The translations under genes were made by a program, and so were the position numbers. Positions 16,922 through 26,577 of a stretch of 64,000 nucleotides of DNA are shown here, piece after piece. The notes below the pieces were generated by a model. That model had not been told where the DNA came from and did no database searches. It saw only the letters and a list, made by a program, of their open reading frames with translations. Position 1 is the stretch's first letter. Each line of letters begins with the position of its first letter. This stretch comes from Ensifer oleiphilus (lineage in GTDB: Bacteria; Pseudomonadota; Alphaproteobacteria; Rhizobiales; Rhizobiaceae), in assembly GCF_013371465.1 (NCBI RefSeq), contig NZ_JABWDU010000003.1:930001-994000 (forward strand), written 5' to 3'.

Positions 16922-16943
16922 CGCCGTAGCCGTCAAAGAGTCG

Positions 16944-17351
16944 TCACGGCATGTTCTTCATCATCTCGTTTGTCATCGGCATCATGTTGACGTTGAGGTG
17001 ATGCATGACCCAGAGCGAACCGGCGAGCGCGATACCGACGATGATGAGGGTGAAGATCAGCGCCATCATCGTCCAGCCGCCTTCCGAGCGCTGGTTCATG
17101 TGCAGGAAGAAGATCATGTGCACGACGATCTGGATGGCGCCGAGACCCATGACGACAACCGCCGTCGCCACCTTGCTGTCGAGCGCGCCGCTCATCACCA
17201 GCGCGAAGGGAATGGCGGTCAGGACGACGGAAAGCGCAAAGCCGATCATGTAGCTACGGAGCGAGCCATGGCCCGCTTCATGGCCGTGACTGTGGCCGTG
17301 ATGGGCCTCATGAGCATCTTCATGGGCGAGGCTGTGTGGCTGTGAGCTCAT
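16944..17351 (-). CDS. cyoD: Cytochrome bo3 ubiquinol oxidase subunit IV
   Basis: A 135-residue CyoD with three membrane helices (about residues 34-53, 60-81 and 94-116; FFLHMNQRSEGGW sits between the last two). The first 30 residues are unusually rich in histidine (HGHSHGHEAGHG), which is not a standard feature of CyoD. The ATG overlaps the cyoC stop by four bases, so translation is coupled. It assists assembly of the quinol oxidase in the inner membrane. Confidence 0.93.
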   Translation of the reverse strand: MSSQPHSLAHEDAHEAHHGHSHGHEAGHGSLRSYMIGFALSVVLTAIPFALVMSGALDSKVATAVVVMGLGAIQIVVHMIFFLHMNQRSEGGWTMMALIFTLIIVGIALAGSLWVMHHLNVNMMPMTNEMMKNMP

Positions 17352-17971
17352 CCGATGACTCCGATCAGATAGACGAAGGAGAAGACGCCGATCCAGATGA
17401 CGTCGAGGAAGTGCCAGAACATCGACAGGCACATCAGCCTGCGGCGGTTTTCCGGGATCAGTCCGTGCAACCTGACCTGCACCATCATCGTCACGATCCA
17501 GATGATGCCGAAAGTGACGTGCAGGCCGTGGGTGCCGACGAGCGTGAAGAACGACGACAGGAAGGCGCTGCGTGTCGGGCCTGCACCCTCCTGGATCAGG
17601 TGATAGAACTCGTAGAGTTCGAGACCGAGAAACGAGAGCCCGAACACGGCGGTGACGCCGAGCCAGAAGATCGTCTCCATCTTGGCGTTGCGCTCCATCT
17701 GGAGCATGGCAAAACCGTAGGTGATCGAGGAGAACAGCAGCATCGCCGTGTTGATGGCGACGAGCGGCAGATCGAACAGATCGGCCGGCGACGGGCCAGC
17801 CGCATAGTTGCGACCGAGCACGCCATGGGTGGCAAACAGCACGGCGAAGATGAGGCAGTCGCTCATCAGGTAGATCCAGAAGCCCAGCATGGTGCTGCCT
17901 TCGGGATGGTGCTCTTCCTCGAGGTAGAACTGCGGCGCTTTGGCTGCTTCGGTTTGGGTCGCGTTGGTCAT
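17348..17971 (-). CDS. cyoC: Cytochrome bo3 ubiquinol oxidase subunit III
   Basis: A 207-residue CyoC with five membrane helices. Signature segments are GFWIYLMSDCLIFAVLFATH, GLELYEFYHL and FFTLVGTHGLHVTFG, and the protein ends in a helix rich in aromatic residues. It belongs to the heme-copper oxidase subunit III family and supports proton uptake and stability of subunit I. One base separates it from cyoB, so they are on one transcript. Confidence 0.95.
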   Translation of the reverse strand: MTNATQTEAAKAPQFYLEEEHHPEGSTMLGFWIYLMSDCLIFAVLFATHGVLGRNYAAGPSPADLFDLPLVAINTAMLLFSSITYGFAMLQMERNAKMETIFWLGVTAVFGLSFLGLELYEFYHLIQEGAGPTRSAFLSSFFTLVGTHGLHVTFGIIWIVTMMVQVRLHGLIPENRRRLMCLSMFWHFLDVIWIGVFSFVYLIGVIG

Positions 17972-17972
17972 C

Positions 17973-19976
17973 TCAGCTGCGCTCCGCCAGAAGTTCGGAC
18001 CGGGCGTCCTCTGTTGCCGTCACGGTCTCGGCGGGGATGTAGAAATCCCTGCTGTAGTTGAACGTGTGGCCGATCGCCACGACGAGGATGGCAACGAACG
18101 AGACGACCACCAGCCACCAGATGTACCAGATCAGCGCGAAGGCGAGCGCGACGCTGATGCCGGCCAGGATGACGCCCGTGCCGGTGTTCTTCGGCATATG
18201 GATCGGCTTGAAGCCGCCGAGCGGGCGCTCGTAGCCGCGGTTCTTCATGTCGTACCAGCTGTCATGATCGTGCACGACCGGGGTGAAGGCGAAGTTGTAC
18301 TCCGGCGGCGGCGAGGACGTCGACCATTCCAGGGTACGGGCGTTCCACGGATCGCCTGTGGTGTCGCGCAGCTGGTCGCGTCTCAGGTAGCTGACGACGA
18401 GCTGGACGACGAACGAGGCAATACCGAGCGCGATCAGCACCGCGCCGAACGCAGCGATGACGAACCAGATCTGCAGCGAGGGGTCCTCGAACTGGCTGAC
18501 GCGGCGGGTAACGCCCATCAGGCCGAGCACGTAGAGCGGCATGAAGGCGAAGAAGAAGCCGATCTGCCAGAACCAGAAGCTCATCTTGCCCCAGAACGGA
18601 TCGAGCTTGTAGCCGAAGGCCTTCGGCCACCAGTAGACGAGACCTGCCATCAGACCGAACACGACGCCGCCGATGATGACGTTGTGGAAGTGGGCGATCA
18701 GGAACAGCGAGTTGTGCAGCACGAAGTCGGCCGGCGGGATCGCCAGCATGACGCCGGTCATGCCGCCGACGACGAATGTGACCATGAAGCCGACGGTCCA
18801 CAGCATCGGCACTTCGTAGCGGATGCGGCCGCGATACATGGTGAAGAGCCAGTTGAACATCTTCGCCCCGGTCGGGATCGAGATGATCATCGTGGTGATG
18901 CCGAAGAAGGCGTTGACCGACGCACCCGACCCCATGGTGAAGAAGTGATGCAGCCAGACGAGATAGGACAGGATCATGATCACGCAGGTCGCGTAGACCA
19001 TTGAAGCGTAGCCGAAGAGACGCTTGCCGCAGAAGGTGGCAACGACTTCCGAGAAGATGCCGAAGGCGGGCAGGATCAGGATGTAGACCTCCGGGTGGCC
19101 CCAGATCCAGATGAGGTTCACATACATCATGGGGTTGCCACCAAGGTCGTTGGTGAAGAAGTTGGTGCCGGCGTAGCGGTCGAGCGAGAGCAGCGCCAGC
19201 GTCGCCGTCAGGATCGGGAAGGTGGCGACGATAAGGATGTTGGTGCAGAGCGACGTCCAGGTGAAGACCGGCATCTTCATCAACGTCATGCCCGGCGCGC
19301 GCAACTTGACGATAGTCGCGATCAGGTTGATGCCCGACAACGTCGTCCCCACACCCGCCACCTGCAGGCCCCAAATGTAATAGTCCACCCCGACGCCCGG
19401 ACTGTAATCGGCGCCCGAAAGCGGCGGATAGGCAAGCCATCCGGTGCGCGCGAACTCGCCGACGAACAGCGACATCATGATGATCACAGCACCGGCCGTG
19501 GTCATCCAGAACGAGAAATTGTTGAGGAACGGGAAGGAAACGTCGCGCGCGCCGATCTGCAGCGGCACCACATAGTTCATCAGGCCGGTCACGAAGGGCA
19601 TGGCCATGAAGAAGATCATGATCACGCCATGGGCGGTGAAGATCTGGTCGTAGTGATGCGGGTTGAGATAGCCCTCGTTGCCGTTGAAGGCGATCGCCTG
19701 CTGCAGGCGCATCATGATCGCGTCGGCAAAGCCGCGCATCAGCATGACCAGCGCCAGGATCACGTACATGATGCCGATCTTCTTGTGATCGACCGACGTG
19801 AACCACTCGTGCCAGAGATAGCCCCAGAGCCTGTACTTGGTGATCAGCGCCAGGACGGCGATGCCGCCGATCGCAACGGCGACGAAGGTCGCGACCAGGA
19901 TCGGCTCGTGATAGGGGATCGCCTCCCAGGTGAGCCGCCCGAAGATGAATTGTGTGAGGTTGGTGCTACCGAACAT
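17973..19976 (-). CDS. cyoB: Cytochrome bo3 ubiquinol oxidase subunit I
   Basis: The 667-residue catalytic subunit, which reduces oxygen to water and pumps protons. Heme and copper ligands are in place: [12 protein letters not shown], the CuB/cross-linked Tyr motif [23 protein letters not shown], and HFHNVIIGG near the high-spin heme. PTGAKMF carries the K-channel lysine. Fifteen hydrophobic segments are expected and are consistent. I chose ATG 19976 ([10 protein letters not shown]); a TTG 12 bases upstream is possible. It follows cyoA by 31 bases. Confidence 0.96.
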   Translation of the reverse strand: MFGSTNLTQFIFGRLTWEAIPYHEPILVATFVAVAIGGIAVLALITKYRLWGYLWHEWFTSVDHKKIGIMYVILALVMLMRGFADAIMMRLQQAIAFNGNEGYLNPHHYDQIFTAHGVIMIFFMAMPFVTGLMNYVVPLQIGARDVSFPFLNNFSFWMTTAGAVIIMMSLFVGEFARTGWLAYPPLSGADYSPGVGVDYYIWGLQVAGVGTTLSGINLIATIVKLRAPGMTLMKMPVFTWTSLCTNILIVATFPILTATLALLSLDRYAGTNFFTNDLGGNPMMYVNLIWIWGHPEVYILILPAFGIFSEVVATFCGKRLFGYASMVYATCVIMILSYLVWLHHFFTMGSGASVNAFFGITTMIISIPTGAKMFNWLFTMYRGRIRYEVPMLWTVGFMVTFVVGGMTGVMLAIPPADFVLHNSLFLIAHFHNVIIGGVVFGLMAGLVYWWPKAFGYKLDPFWGKMSFWFWQIGFFFAFMPLYVLGLMGVTRRVSQFEDPSLQIWFVIAAFGAVLIALGIASFVVQLVVSYLRRDQLRDTTGDPWNARTLEWSTSSPPPEYNFAFTPVVHDHDSWYDMKNRGYERPLGGFKPIHMPKNTGTGVILAGISVALAFALIWYIWWLVVVSFVAILVVAIGHTFNYSRDFYIPAETVTATEDARSELLAERS

Positions 19977-20007
19977 AGGGCTATCCAAATTCTCTTGAAA
20001 TGCGGCT

Positions 20008-21201
20008 TCAGGGCTGAGCGGTGGTGCCGGAATTGTTCAACTGCGCCGGCGCCGGACCGTCCCGGCTCTCGGCGGGCGGCTTCTGATCGCCGTGCATGTT
20101 GTGCATATCGTGGTTCATCGACTGCGGTTTTTGGTCGATGCCTTCGGCCGGCTCTTCGCTTTTCGACGGATTGCCCGTTGCCGGGAAAGTGGCGCCGGGT
20201 GCAGCCTCACCCGCCTGGCCGGTCTCGCCCGCATGGCGGTTGTCGTGCTCGAGCTTGGCGCGGTTCTCGTGGCTTTCGACGCCCCCGCCGCCCATCATGT
20301 CGATGTGCATCATGTCCCTCATGCACATCTGGCCGGGACGCACGCACATGTTCAGTACTGCTTCAAAAAGCCCATCCTCGACGTTTGAAAAGTAGCGGAC
20401 CGGTTCCTTGGTGCTGGGCTTCTCAAGCTTCAGGTAGGCGTCGCGGTTGAGCATGGTGCCGTTGCTCTTTACCCTTGCGACCCACTGATCGAAGCCGCCC
20501 TGGTCGAGCCCATGAAACTTGAAGCGCATGTGCGAAAAACCGTCGCCGCTGTAGTTCGACGACAGCCCTTCATACTCGCCCTTCTTGTTGATGACGGCGT
20601 GCAGCCGGGTCTGCATCCCAGGCATCGTGTAGATCATGCCGGCCAGCGCCGGCACGTAGAAGGAGTTCATCACCGAGGAGGCGGTGAGCTTGAAATTGAT
20701 CGGCACGTCGACGGGTGCCGCCATCTCGTTGACCGTGGCGATACCGTAATCCGGATAGAAGAACAGCCATTTCCAGTCGAGCGCCACCACCTCGACGGTC
20801 AGAGGCTTGATGTCGGCAGGCACAGGCCTGTCGGCGTCGATCCGGTCGAGCGGCCGGTAGGGATCGAGCTTGTGAGTGCTGATCCAGGTGACGGCCCCGA
20901 GCGCGATGATGATTGCCAGCGGCGCAGACCAGATGACCACTTCAAGGCCGGTGGAATGATGCCATTCCGGATCGTACTTGGCAGAAGTGTTGGATTGGCG
21001 GTAGCGCCAGGCGAAAAACAGCGTCAGGAAAAGCACCGGCACGATGATGATCAGCATCAGGATCGTCGAAACGACGATCAGATCGCGCTGCTGCGCCGCG
21101 ATATCGCCGGAGGGCGACATCACGACCATGTCGCACCCGGCAAGGGCGAGCGTCGATAGAAGAGCGGCCGATCGTCCGGCGAGCTTCAATGGAGTGGGCA
21201 T
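20008..21201 (-). CDS. cyoA: Cytochrome bo3 ubiquinol oxidase subunit II, long Met/His-rich tail
   Basis: A 397-residue CyoA lipoprotein. The lipobox LALAGC puts the acylated cysteine at residue 23, followed by two membrane helices and a periplasmic cupredoxin domain ([16 protein letters not shown]) without CuA ligands, as expected for a quinol oxidase. E. coli CyoA is 315 residues; this one has about 100 extra C-terminal residues, Met/His-rich ([27 protein letters not shown]) and then disordered. ATG at 21201 is preferred over 21213 because GGAG lies six bases upstream. First gene of the operon. Confidence 0.95.
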   Translation of the reverse strand: MPTPLKLAGRSAALLSTLALAGCDMVVMSPSGDIAAQQRDLIVVSTILMLIIIVPVLFLTLFFAWRYRQSNTSAKYDPEWHHSTGLEVVIWSAPLAIIIALGAVTWISTHKLDPYRPLDRIDADRPVPADIKPLTVEVVALDWKWLFFYPDYGIATVNEMAAPVDVPINFKLTASSVMNSFYVPALAGMIYTMPGMQTRLHAVINKKGEYEGLSSNYSGDGFSHMRFKFHGLDQGGFDQWVARVKSNGTMLNRDAYLKLEKPSTKEPVRYFSNVEDGLFEAVLNMCVRPGQMCMRDMMHIDMMGGGGVESHENRAKLEHDNRHAGETGQAGEAAPGATFPATGNPSKSEEPAEGIDQKPQSMNHDMHNMHGDQKPPAESRDGPAPAQLNNSGTTAQP

Positions 21202-21284
21202 TTCGGGCTCCATTTGCGTTTTGTCTATTCGGCACTAGTCGCGTATCGGGCTCGGCGGAATGAGGTTGTTCGTCGCACTGCAGC

Positions 21285-21307
21285 ATTCTGTCGCATCGCA
21301 GCAGAAT
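21285..21307. promoter_or_regulatory. Inverted repeat in the cyoA upstream region
   Basis: ATTCTG (21285-21290) and CAGAAT (21302-21307) are perfect arms; the dyad extends imperfectly inward around the central ATC. It lies 84 bases upstream of the cyoA start in the region shared with the MFS gene. Candidate operator, regulator unknown. Confidence 0.35.
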
Positions 21308-21465
21308 AGACAGCGACGTCCGCAAATGCCCAATCTAGTGCATCCTCGCCGGCTGACCATTGGGAAGATGCCGGTGAGTCCACGTTTTTTTTCGCCGCTT
21401 CCTTGATCTCGGGCGTTGATTGATCAACATTTCGACGAGGCGGCACAAATCGCCGGGAGGAATTC

Positions 21466-22788
21466 ATGAGCTCGGTCGTCAATCCTACGTCCTCAGGCCT
21501 TGAGCGGGACGCCCGTCGCATCCATGACGACAAGCCTTTGTCGCCGGGCAGCATCGCCATCGGCGTGGTTATCGGCCGCATGTCGGAGTTCTTCGACTTC
21601 TTCGTCTACGGCCTCGGCTCGATCCTGGTTTTTCCAAAGCTCATCTTCCCCTTTGCGCCCAATCCGGTGGCGGCCACATTGTTGTCGTTCGCGATCTTTC
21701 CGCTGGCCTTCATCGCGCGCCCCGTCGGCTCGCTGGTTTTCATGTGGATCGACCGCAACTACGGCCGCGGCACCAAGCTGACGATCGCGCTTGTGATCCT
21801 CGGAGGTTCGACGGCATCGATCGCCTTCCTGCCGGGCTTTGAGACCATAGGCTTCTGGGCGGTGGCGCTGCTGGCGCTGTTCAGATTGGGCCAGGGGTTC
21901 GCGCTCGGCGGCGCCTGGGACGGGCTGGCGTCGCTGCTCAACCTCAACGCGCCCCCGAACCACCGCGGCTGGTACGCAATGATCCCACAGCTCGGCGCGC
22001 CCATCGGCTTCGCGCTCGCCAGCATCATCTTCTGCTACTTCGTCGCCAATCTCTCCGAGGAGGATTTCCTTTCCTGGGGCTGGCGCTATCCCTTCTTCGT
22101 CGCGTTTGCGATCAACGTCGTGGCGCTGTTTGCGCGCCTGCGTATCGTCGGGAGCAAGGAGTTCGGCGCGGCGATGGACGCACAGGAGCTGCAGGCCCGC
22201 CCGGTATTCGAAATGCTGAGCAAACATGCGGTCGACGTGGTACTCGGCGCCTTCGTACCGCTCGCCAGCTTTGCGATGTTCCATCTGGTGACGATCTTTC
22301 CGCTGAGCTGGGTCATCCTCAATGGCGGACAGTCGGCTGCCCGCTTCCTTCTGGTTCAGGTGGCAGGTGCCGCCGTCGGCGTCGTCGGCATCGTGGTGTC
22401 GGGTCTGATCGCCGACCGGATCGGCCGCCGCAACGAGCTGATGCTCGGCGCGACGCTGATCGCCATCTTCAGCTTCTCCGCACCCTTCCTGCTTGACGCC
22501 GGCGGGGCCGGACAGGATGCCTATATCCTGATCGGCTTTGCCGTTCTCGGCCTGACCTTCGGCCAGGCTTCCGGCGCCGTTTCCTCACGCTTCACCCAGT
22601 ATTACCGCTATACCGGCGCGGCGCTCACCTCGGATCTGGCCTGGCTCGTCGGAGCCGCCTTTGCGCCGCTGGTGGCGCTTGGGCTTGCAACCAGCTTCGG
22701 CATCGTCTTCATCGGCGGTTATCTGATCTCCGGTGCGATCTGCACGCTGGTGGCACTGAGCCTGACGAAAGCGCTCGACCAGAACTGA
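21466..22788 (+). CDS. MFS transporter, MHS (metabolite:H+ symporter)-like
   Basis: A 440-residue major facilitator with twelve predicted helices. The N-terminal IGRMSEFFDFFVYGLGSILVF resembles the metabolite:H+ symporter group, and cytoplasmic loop motifs DRNYGRG and ADRIGRRNELM are visible. GGAGG precedes the ATG closely (GGGAGGAATTC). The substrate is probably an organic acid or osmolyte by family, but cannot be read from sequence. It is divergent from cyoA, so link to respiration is only positional. Confidence 0.8.
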   Translation: MSSVVNPTSSGLERDARRIHDDKPLSPGSIAIGVVIGRMSEFFDFFVYGLGSILVFPKLIFPFAPNPVAATLLSFAIFPLAFIARPVGSLVFMWIDRNYGRGTKLTIALVILGGSTASIAFLPGFETIGFWAVALLALFRLGQGFALGGAWDGLASLLNLNAPPNHRGWYAMIPQLGAPIGFALASIIFCYFVANLSEEDFLSWGWRYPFFVAFAINVVALFARLRIVGSKEFGAAMDAQELQARPVFEMLSKHAVDVVLGAFVPLASFAMFHLVTIFPLSWVILNGGQSAARFLLVQVAGAAVGVVGIVVSGLIADRIGRRNELMLGATLIAIFSFSAPFLLDAGGAGQDAYILIGFAVLGLTFGQASGAVSSRFTQYYRYTGAALTSDLAWLVGAAFAPLVALGLATSFGIVFIGGYLISGAICTLVALSLTKALDQN

Positions 22789-22928
22789 CGGCACGGCGCT
22801 TCAAGCGGCCCCTCTTGTGCACCAGCCATTGTGGCGGTGACGCGCAGCATTTGAGGCGCGCCTTTACTCTTGCCAATCCGCGAGCGAATAGTGCCAAATT
22901 GGCTACAATTGCACCGGAGTTCGGCAGA

Positions 22929-23861
22929 ATGGATCGTATCGACGCCATGAAGGTATTCGTCACCGCGATCGACGAGGGCAGCCTCGCCGGCGCCGCGCGG
23001 CGGCTGAACCGGTCACCGACAGCGGTCAGCCGGGCGCTGGGCTTCCTCGAATCCCACGTTGGCGTCGAGCTTTTGCACCGCACCACCCGCAGCCTGAAGC
23101 TGAGCGAAGCAGGCGAGCGCTATGCGGCCGCCTGCCGACGCGTCCTCACCGACCTTGAGGAGGCCGATATGCTTGCCGGTGGCGAGCGTGCAGCGCCGCG
23201 CGGCACATTGACCATATCGGCGCCGCCGATCGTCAGCGAAGAGGTGCTGCGTCCGATCGTCGATCGGTTCCTGGACCTCTATCCGGAGGTCTCGGTCCGG
23301 GTCCTCCTGCTCGATCGGTTCGTCAATCTCGTTGACGAAGGCATCGATATAGCCTTGCGCATCGGCCACCTGGCCGATTCATCCAATATCGCCACCCGCC
23401 TCGGCGGCGATGTCAGGCGCGTCGTCGTCGCTTCGCCCGACTATCTTGCAAACCACCCGCCGATCGAGGAACCCGCGGATCTCGCAGGACACCGGATCGT
23501 CGCCTTCAGCAACTTCGGTCTTGAGAGCTGGACCTTCACCCCGGCCAAGGGTTCGACCATCCCCCGAACGGTTCACCTCACACCGCGTTGCATCGTCAAT
23601 AGTGTGCGCGCCGCAGCGGATTCGGCTGCATCGGGCAAGGGGTTGACCAGGCTCTATTCCTATCATGTGGCGGAGCACATGAGGAACGGGCGGCTCAAGA
23701 TCGTGCTGGCCGATGCCGAACATCCACCCCTGCCCGTCCATCTGCTGGCGCCGCATGGCCGCATGTCCGTGCCGAAAGTGCGCGCTTTTGTCGACTTTGC
23801 CGCTCCGACCCTGCGAGCGGAGTTTGCACGCTTAGCCCTCGAGGCCGGAACACTCACTTGA
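22929..23861 (+). CDS. LysR-family regulator
   Basis: A 310-residue LysR-type regulator of the CrgA-like subgroup that opens MDRIDAMKVFVTAIDEGSLA. Winged helix-turn-helix at about residues 4-62 (RRLNRSPTAVSRALGFLE), effector domain at about 90-295. I chose the ATG at 22929 by the family start; longer upstream frames are not supported. It lies upstream of an SDR plus tautomerase pair on the same strand (140-base gap), which may be its targets. Confidence 0.85.
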   Translation: MDRIDAMKVFVTAIDEGSLAGAARRLNRSPTAVSRALGFLESHVGVELLHRTTRSLKLSEAGERYAAACRRVLTDLEEADMLAGGERAAPRGTLTISAPPIVSEEVLRPIVDRFLDLYPEVSVRVLLLDRFVNLVDEGIDIALRIGHLADSSNIATRLGGDVRRVVVASPDYLANHPPIEEPADLAGHRIVAFSNFGLESWTFTPAKGSTIPRTVHLTPRCIVNSVRAAADSAASGKGLTRLYSYHVAEHMRNGRLKIVLADAEHPPLPVHLLAPHGRMSVPKVRAFVDFAAPTLRAEFARLALEAGTLT

Positions 23862-24001
23862 TTATGCCGTTTCACGCATGGATGTTCGCCAAACTGTGAA
23901 TATTCTACCGATTTCGGAATGGATCTAAAACAGTCGCACCAACGCCGAGGGCGTAGGGCGATCGCCGAGAGCGGTCGCTGCAGCTGAAAAGGATCAAGAT
24001 C

Positions 24002-24715
24002 ATGAGCATGGAGCAGAAAGTCGTCGTCATAACCGGCGCATCGCAAGGCATCGGTGCCGCATTGGTACAAGCCTACCGCAGCCGCAACTACCGCGTGGTT
24101 GCCACGTCCCGGTCAATCAAGGAGAGCAACGATCCCGACATCGCGACCGTTCAGGGCGACATCGCCAAGCCTGAAACCGCCGAGCGGATCGTAAGAGTGG
24201 CGCTGGAGCGCTTCGGCCGCATCGATTCGCTGGTCAACAATGCCGGCATCTTTCTGTCAAAGCCGTTTACCGAGTTCACCCTGGCGGATTACGACGACAA
24301 CCTGGGTGTGAATGTCGCCGGCTTCTTCCACATCACGCAGCGCGCCGCCGCGCAGATGCTGAAACAAGGCTCGGGTCACATCGTCAGCATCACCACCAGC
24401 CTCGTCAATCAGCCGATCGCCGGCCTGCCGGCAGCACTCGCCTCGCTGACCAAGGGCGGGCTCAATGCGGTGACTCAGTCGCTTGCCATGGAGTTTTCAA
24501 AGACCGGCGTCCGCGTCAACGCCGTCTCGCCGGGCATCATCAAGACGCCGATGCATGCGCCCGAGACCCATGCGGCGCTGGCGGCGCTCCATCCGGTCGG
24601 CCGAATGGGTGAGATCGGCGATATTGTCGATGCCGTGCTCTATCTGGAAACGGCCAACTTCGTCACGGGCGAGATCCTCCACGTCGATGGCGGGCAGAAC
24701 GCCGGGCGCTGGTGA
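24002..24715 (+). CDS. SDR-family protein lacking the catalytic tyrosine
   Basis: A 237-residue Rossmann-fold SDR. The cofactor motif TGASQGIG (residues 11-18) and NNAG are intact, but the active-site segment reads ALASLTKGG: the Lys is present and the usual Tyr four residues before it is Ala. The protein therefore may bind NAD(P) yet be catalytically altered or act as a non-enzymatic partner. AAGGAT precedes the ATG. It lies 111 bases upstream of a 4-oxalocrotonate-tautomerase-type gene, suggesting a joint pathway. Confidence 0.8.
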   Translation: MSMEQKVVVITGASQGIGAALVQAYRSRNYRVVATSRSIKESNDPDIATVQGDIAKPETAERIVRVALERFGRIDSLVNNAGIFLSKPFTEFTLADYDDNLGVNVAGFFHITQRAAAQMLKQGSGHIVSITTSLVNQPIAGLPAALASLTKGGLNAVTQSLAMEFSKTGVRVNAVSPGIIKTPMHAPETHAALAALHPVGRMGEIGDIVDAVLYLETANFVTGEILHVDGGQNAGRW

Positions 24716-24826
24716 CCGCGTCGGTGCTGGCTTCGACCTTGGCTGCGCCAGCATAAGGCGCGGCCGACAGTGAAGGAAGCAAGTGCCCCGCCAAAGACTG
24801 AACACTTTCCAAAAATGGAGACTGCC

Positions 24827-25066
24827 ATGCCTATCGTCACCGTACAGGTCACACGTGAAGGAACGTCCGCCGATCGCAAGTCGGTATCAGCAGAAGAGAA
24901 GGCGGCCATCATCAGCGGCGTCAGTGACGTGCTGCTGAACGTGCTCAACAAGCCGCTTGAATCGACCTATGTCATTATCGAGGAAGTCGAACTCGACAAT
25001 TGGGGTTGGGGCGGCATTCCGACCGCGCAATATCGGGCTCAACGCTCTGCGACGGCGAATTCCTGA
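24827..25066 (+). CDS. 4-oxalocrotonate tautomerase family protein
   Basis: A 79-residue tautomerase. After removal of the initiator Met the catalytic Pro1 is exposed (PIVTVQVTREG), as required for this family. The segment TYVIIEEVELDNWGWGG contains the conserved aromatic pocket. The length is slightly above the usual 62-75. GGAG lies six bases before the chosen ATG; an upstream start at 24770 would bury Pro1. Works in the cytoplasm on enol/keto acids, substrate unknown. Confidence 0.85.
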   Translation: MPIVTVQVTREGTSADRKSVSAEEKAAIISGVSDVLLNVLNKPLESTYVIIEEVELDNWGWGGIPTAQYRAQRSATANS

Positions 25067-25241
25067 CGCCTTGGCGCCAGATCCCGGCACTGCCCTAAAA
25101 GCGCCGGCGGCGGCAACGGCGCCGGCGCTTTTCATAGCCATGGAATAAACGCTGGCCGCGTTCGTTCTTCCGTCCACACGAACGGTTCAATCGAGAACGG
25201 CTTTCTGCGTTCCCACGGTTGCCAGCGCTGGCGACGATCGG

Positions 25242-26447
25242 TCATGAAACCACCGACACCTCGACCCGTCGCTCGCGGCTTGCCACCAACCCTGCGACGG
25301 CCGTGACGATGATGACGGCCGCGTAGATGTCGGTCGTTGCCTGGAAACCCAGCGTCTTTGCCAGGAACCCTGCGGCCATCGCCGGCAGGCTGAAGGCGAG
25401 GTAGCTCTGGATGTAGAAGGCCGACAGCAGCCCGGCACGCTCATCAGCCCTGGCGAGCGGCATGATCGAGCCCATGATGCCGAGAAAGCTGGTGCCAAAG
25501 CCGGCGCCGGTAAGCAAGGTGCCGAAGATGATGACAGGGACGTTTGCGAGATGCGTGCCGGCAACCACGACAAGCATGCCGATCGTCGTTGCCGAAACAC
25601 CGAAGGTCACGTTCGACCGGGGAGCGCAGGCGCGGCGCAGGAAGACGCTGATGGCGCCCGCCGCCATCAAGGCAGCGACAACGGCACCACCGGTCAAGGG
25701 TGTCCTGCTGCCGGTGACGGACGCGACCAGCGACGGCATCAGCGAGAGATAGAAGCCGCCAAGCGCCCAGTTGGCTATGTTGATCGGCGTCACCAGCGCA
25801 AGCGGCCGCTTGATCTGGGCCGGAATGGCGATCGTCGGCTTGAGCGAGGAGAGCGCGCCCAAGCGTTTTCCGCCCGTCTCCGGCGTCAGCCATATCGCCG
25901 CTGCCAGCAAGACAAAGCCGATCAGCAGCAGGCCATAAACGAGATGCAGCGGAAATGGCCCGTACTGAATGAGAGCACTGGTTCCCAAGGCGCCGACGGC
26001 CATGCCGATCAGTGGCGCCAGCGAATTGACGAGTTGGCCCTTCACCCGATCGACGTCGACCAGCGCCGCGCCGATCGAGGCGCCGGCGATACCGGTCGCA
26101 AGACCCTGCACGATGCGCGCCGCAACCAGCCAGGACGGTGCATCGGCAACGACGAAGAGCGCCATCGCCGCGATTTCGAGCAGCAGCGCACCGAAGATCA
26201 CCGGTTTCCGGCCGAGGTGGTCGGATATCGACCCGGCAATCAGCAGAGCCGAAAGTAGTGCAAAGGCATAGACCGCGAAGATCCCGGTCATCATCGCAGG
26301 CGAGGCTGCAAAGCTCTCCTGGTAGATGCGGTAGAGCGGCGTCGGCGCCGCCGACGCGCCGAAGAAGGTGGCAAGTGTCACTGCGTGAAACGCGATGGGG
26401 TTGGCGGCGGGAGAGCCACTCTCACTGGAATTGGCAGAGGAGAACAT
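25242..26447 (-). CDS. MFS drug/sugar-efflux-like transporter
   Basis: A 401-residue major facilitator with about twelve helices. The loop between helices 2 and 3 reads SISDHLGRKPVI (motif A), and GLATGIAGASIGAALVD resembles helix 5 of efflux members. It is divergent from a TetR gene with two matching 19-base palindromes between them, the usual design of an inducible efflux pump. Substrate unknown; it acts in the inner membrane, probably by proton antiport. Confidence 0.8.
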   Translation of the reverse strand: MFSSANSSESGSPAANPIAFHAVTLATFFGASAAPTPLYRIYQESFAASPAMMTGIFAVYAFALLSALLIAGSISDHLGRKPVIFGALLLEIAAMALFVVADAPSWLVAARIVQGLATGIAGASIGAALVDVDRVKGQLVNSLAPLIGMAVGALGTSALIQYGPFPLHLVYGLLLIGFVLLAAAIWLTPETGGKRLGALSSLKPTIAIPAQIKRPLALVTPINIANWALGGFYLSLMPSLVASVTGSRTPLTGGAVVAALMAAGAISVFLRRACAPRSNVTFGVSATTIGMLVVVAGTHLANVPVIIFGTLLTGAGFGTSFLGIMGSIMPLARADERAGLLSAFYIQSYLAFSLPAMAAGFLAKTLGFQATTDIYAAVIIVTAVAGLVASRERRVEVSVVS

Positions 26448-26460
26448 CTATATAGCCTTT

Positions 26461-26479
26461 AACGCTAATTTATTGCGTT
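26461..26479. promoter_or_regulatory. Candidate TetR operator 1
   Basis: AACGCTAATTTATTGCGTT has perfect five-base outer arms (AACGC and GCGTT) and matches the site at 26507-26525 in layout. It lies 13 bases upstream of the MFS start. Confidence 0.7.
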
Positions 26480-26506
26480 TAGGCGATATAGGAACCAACA
26501 GAGACA

Positions 26507-26525
26507 AAAGCAAATAATTTGCGTT
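26507..26525. promoter_or_regulatory. Candidate TetR operator 2
   Basis: AAAGCAAATAATTTGCGTT is a near-perfect 19-base dyad with one mismatched pair. Consensus with the first site is AACGC-N9-GCGTT. Centres are 46 bases apart, and this copy is 52 bases before the tetR start. Confidence 0.7.
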
Positions 26526-26577
26526 TATGATGCTGTGAGCGTTTCTGATCCACACGCAGCGGACGGAAGGAAGGTCT

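Noticed and set aside
17940-20450. Two long + strand frames (354 and 451 codons) opposite cyoB and cyoA
   Set aside because: The opposite strand encodes intact cytochrome bo3 subunits; these frames are antisense artefacts rich in Arg, Asp and His.
21417-21428. TTGATTGATCAA considered as an FNR box between cyoA and the MFS gene
   Set aside because: Arms TTGAT and ATCAA are separated by two bases, not four, so it does not fit the FNR/FixK site.
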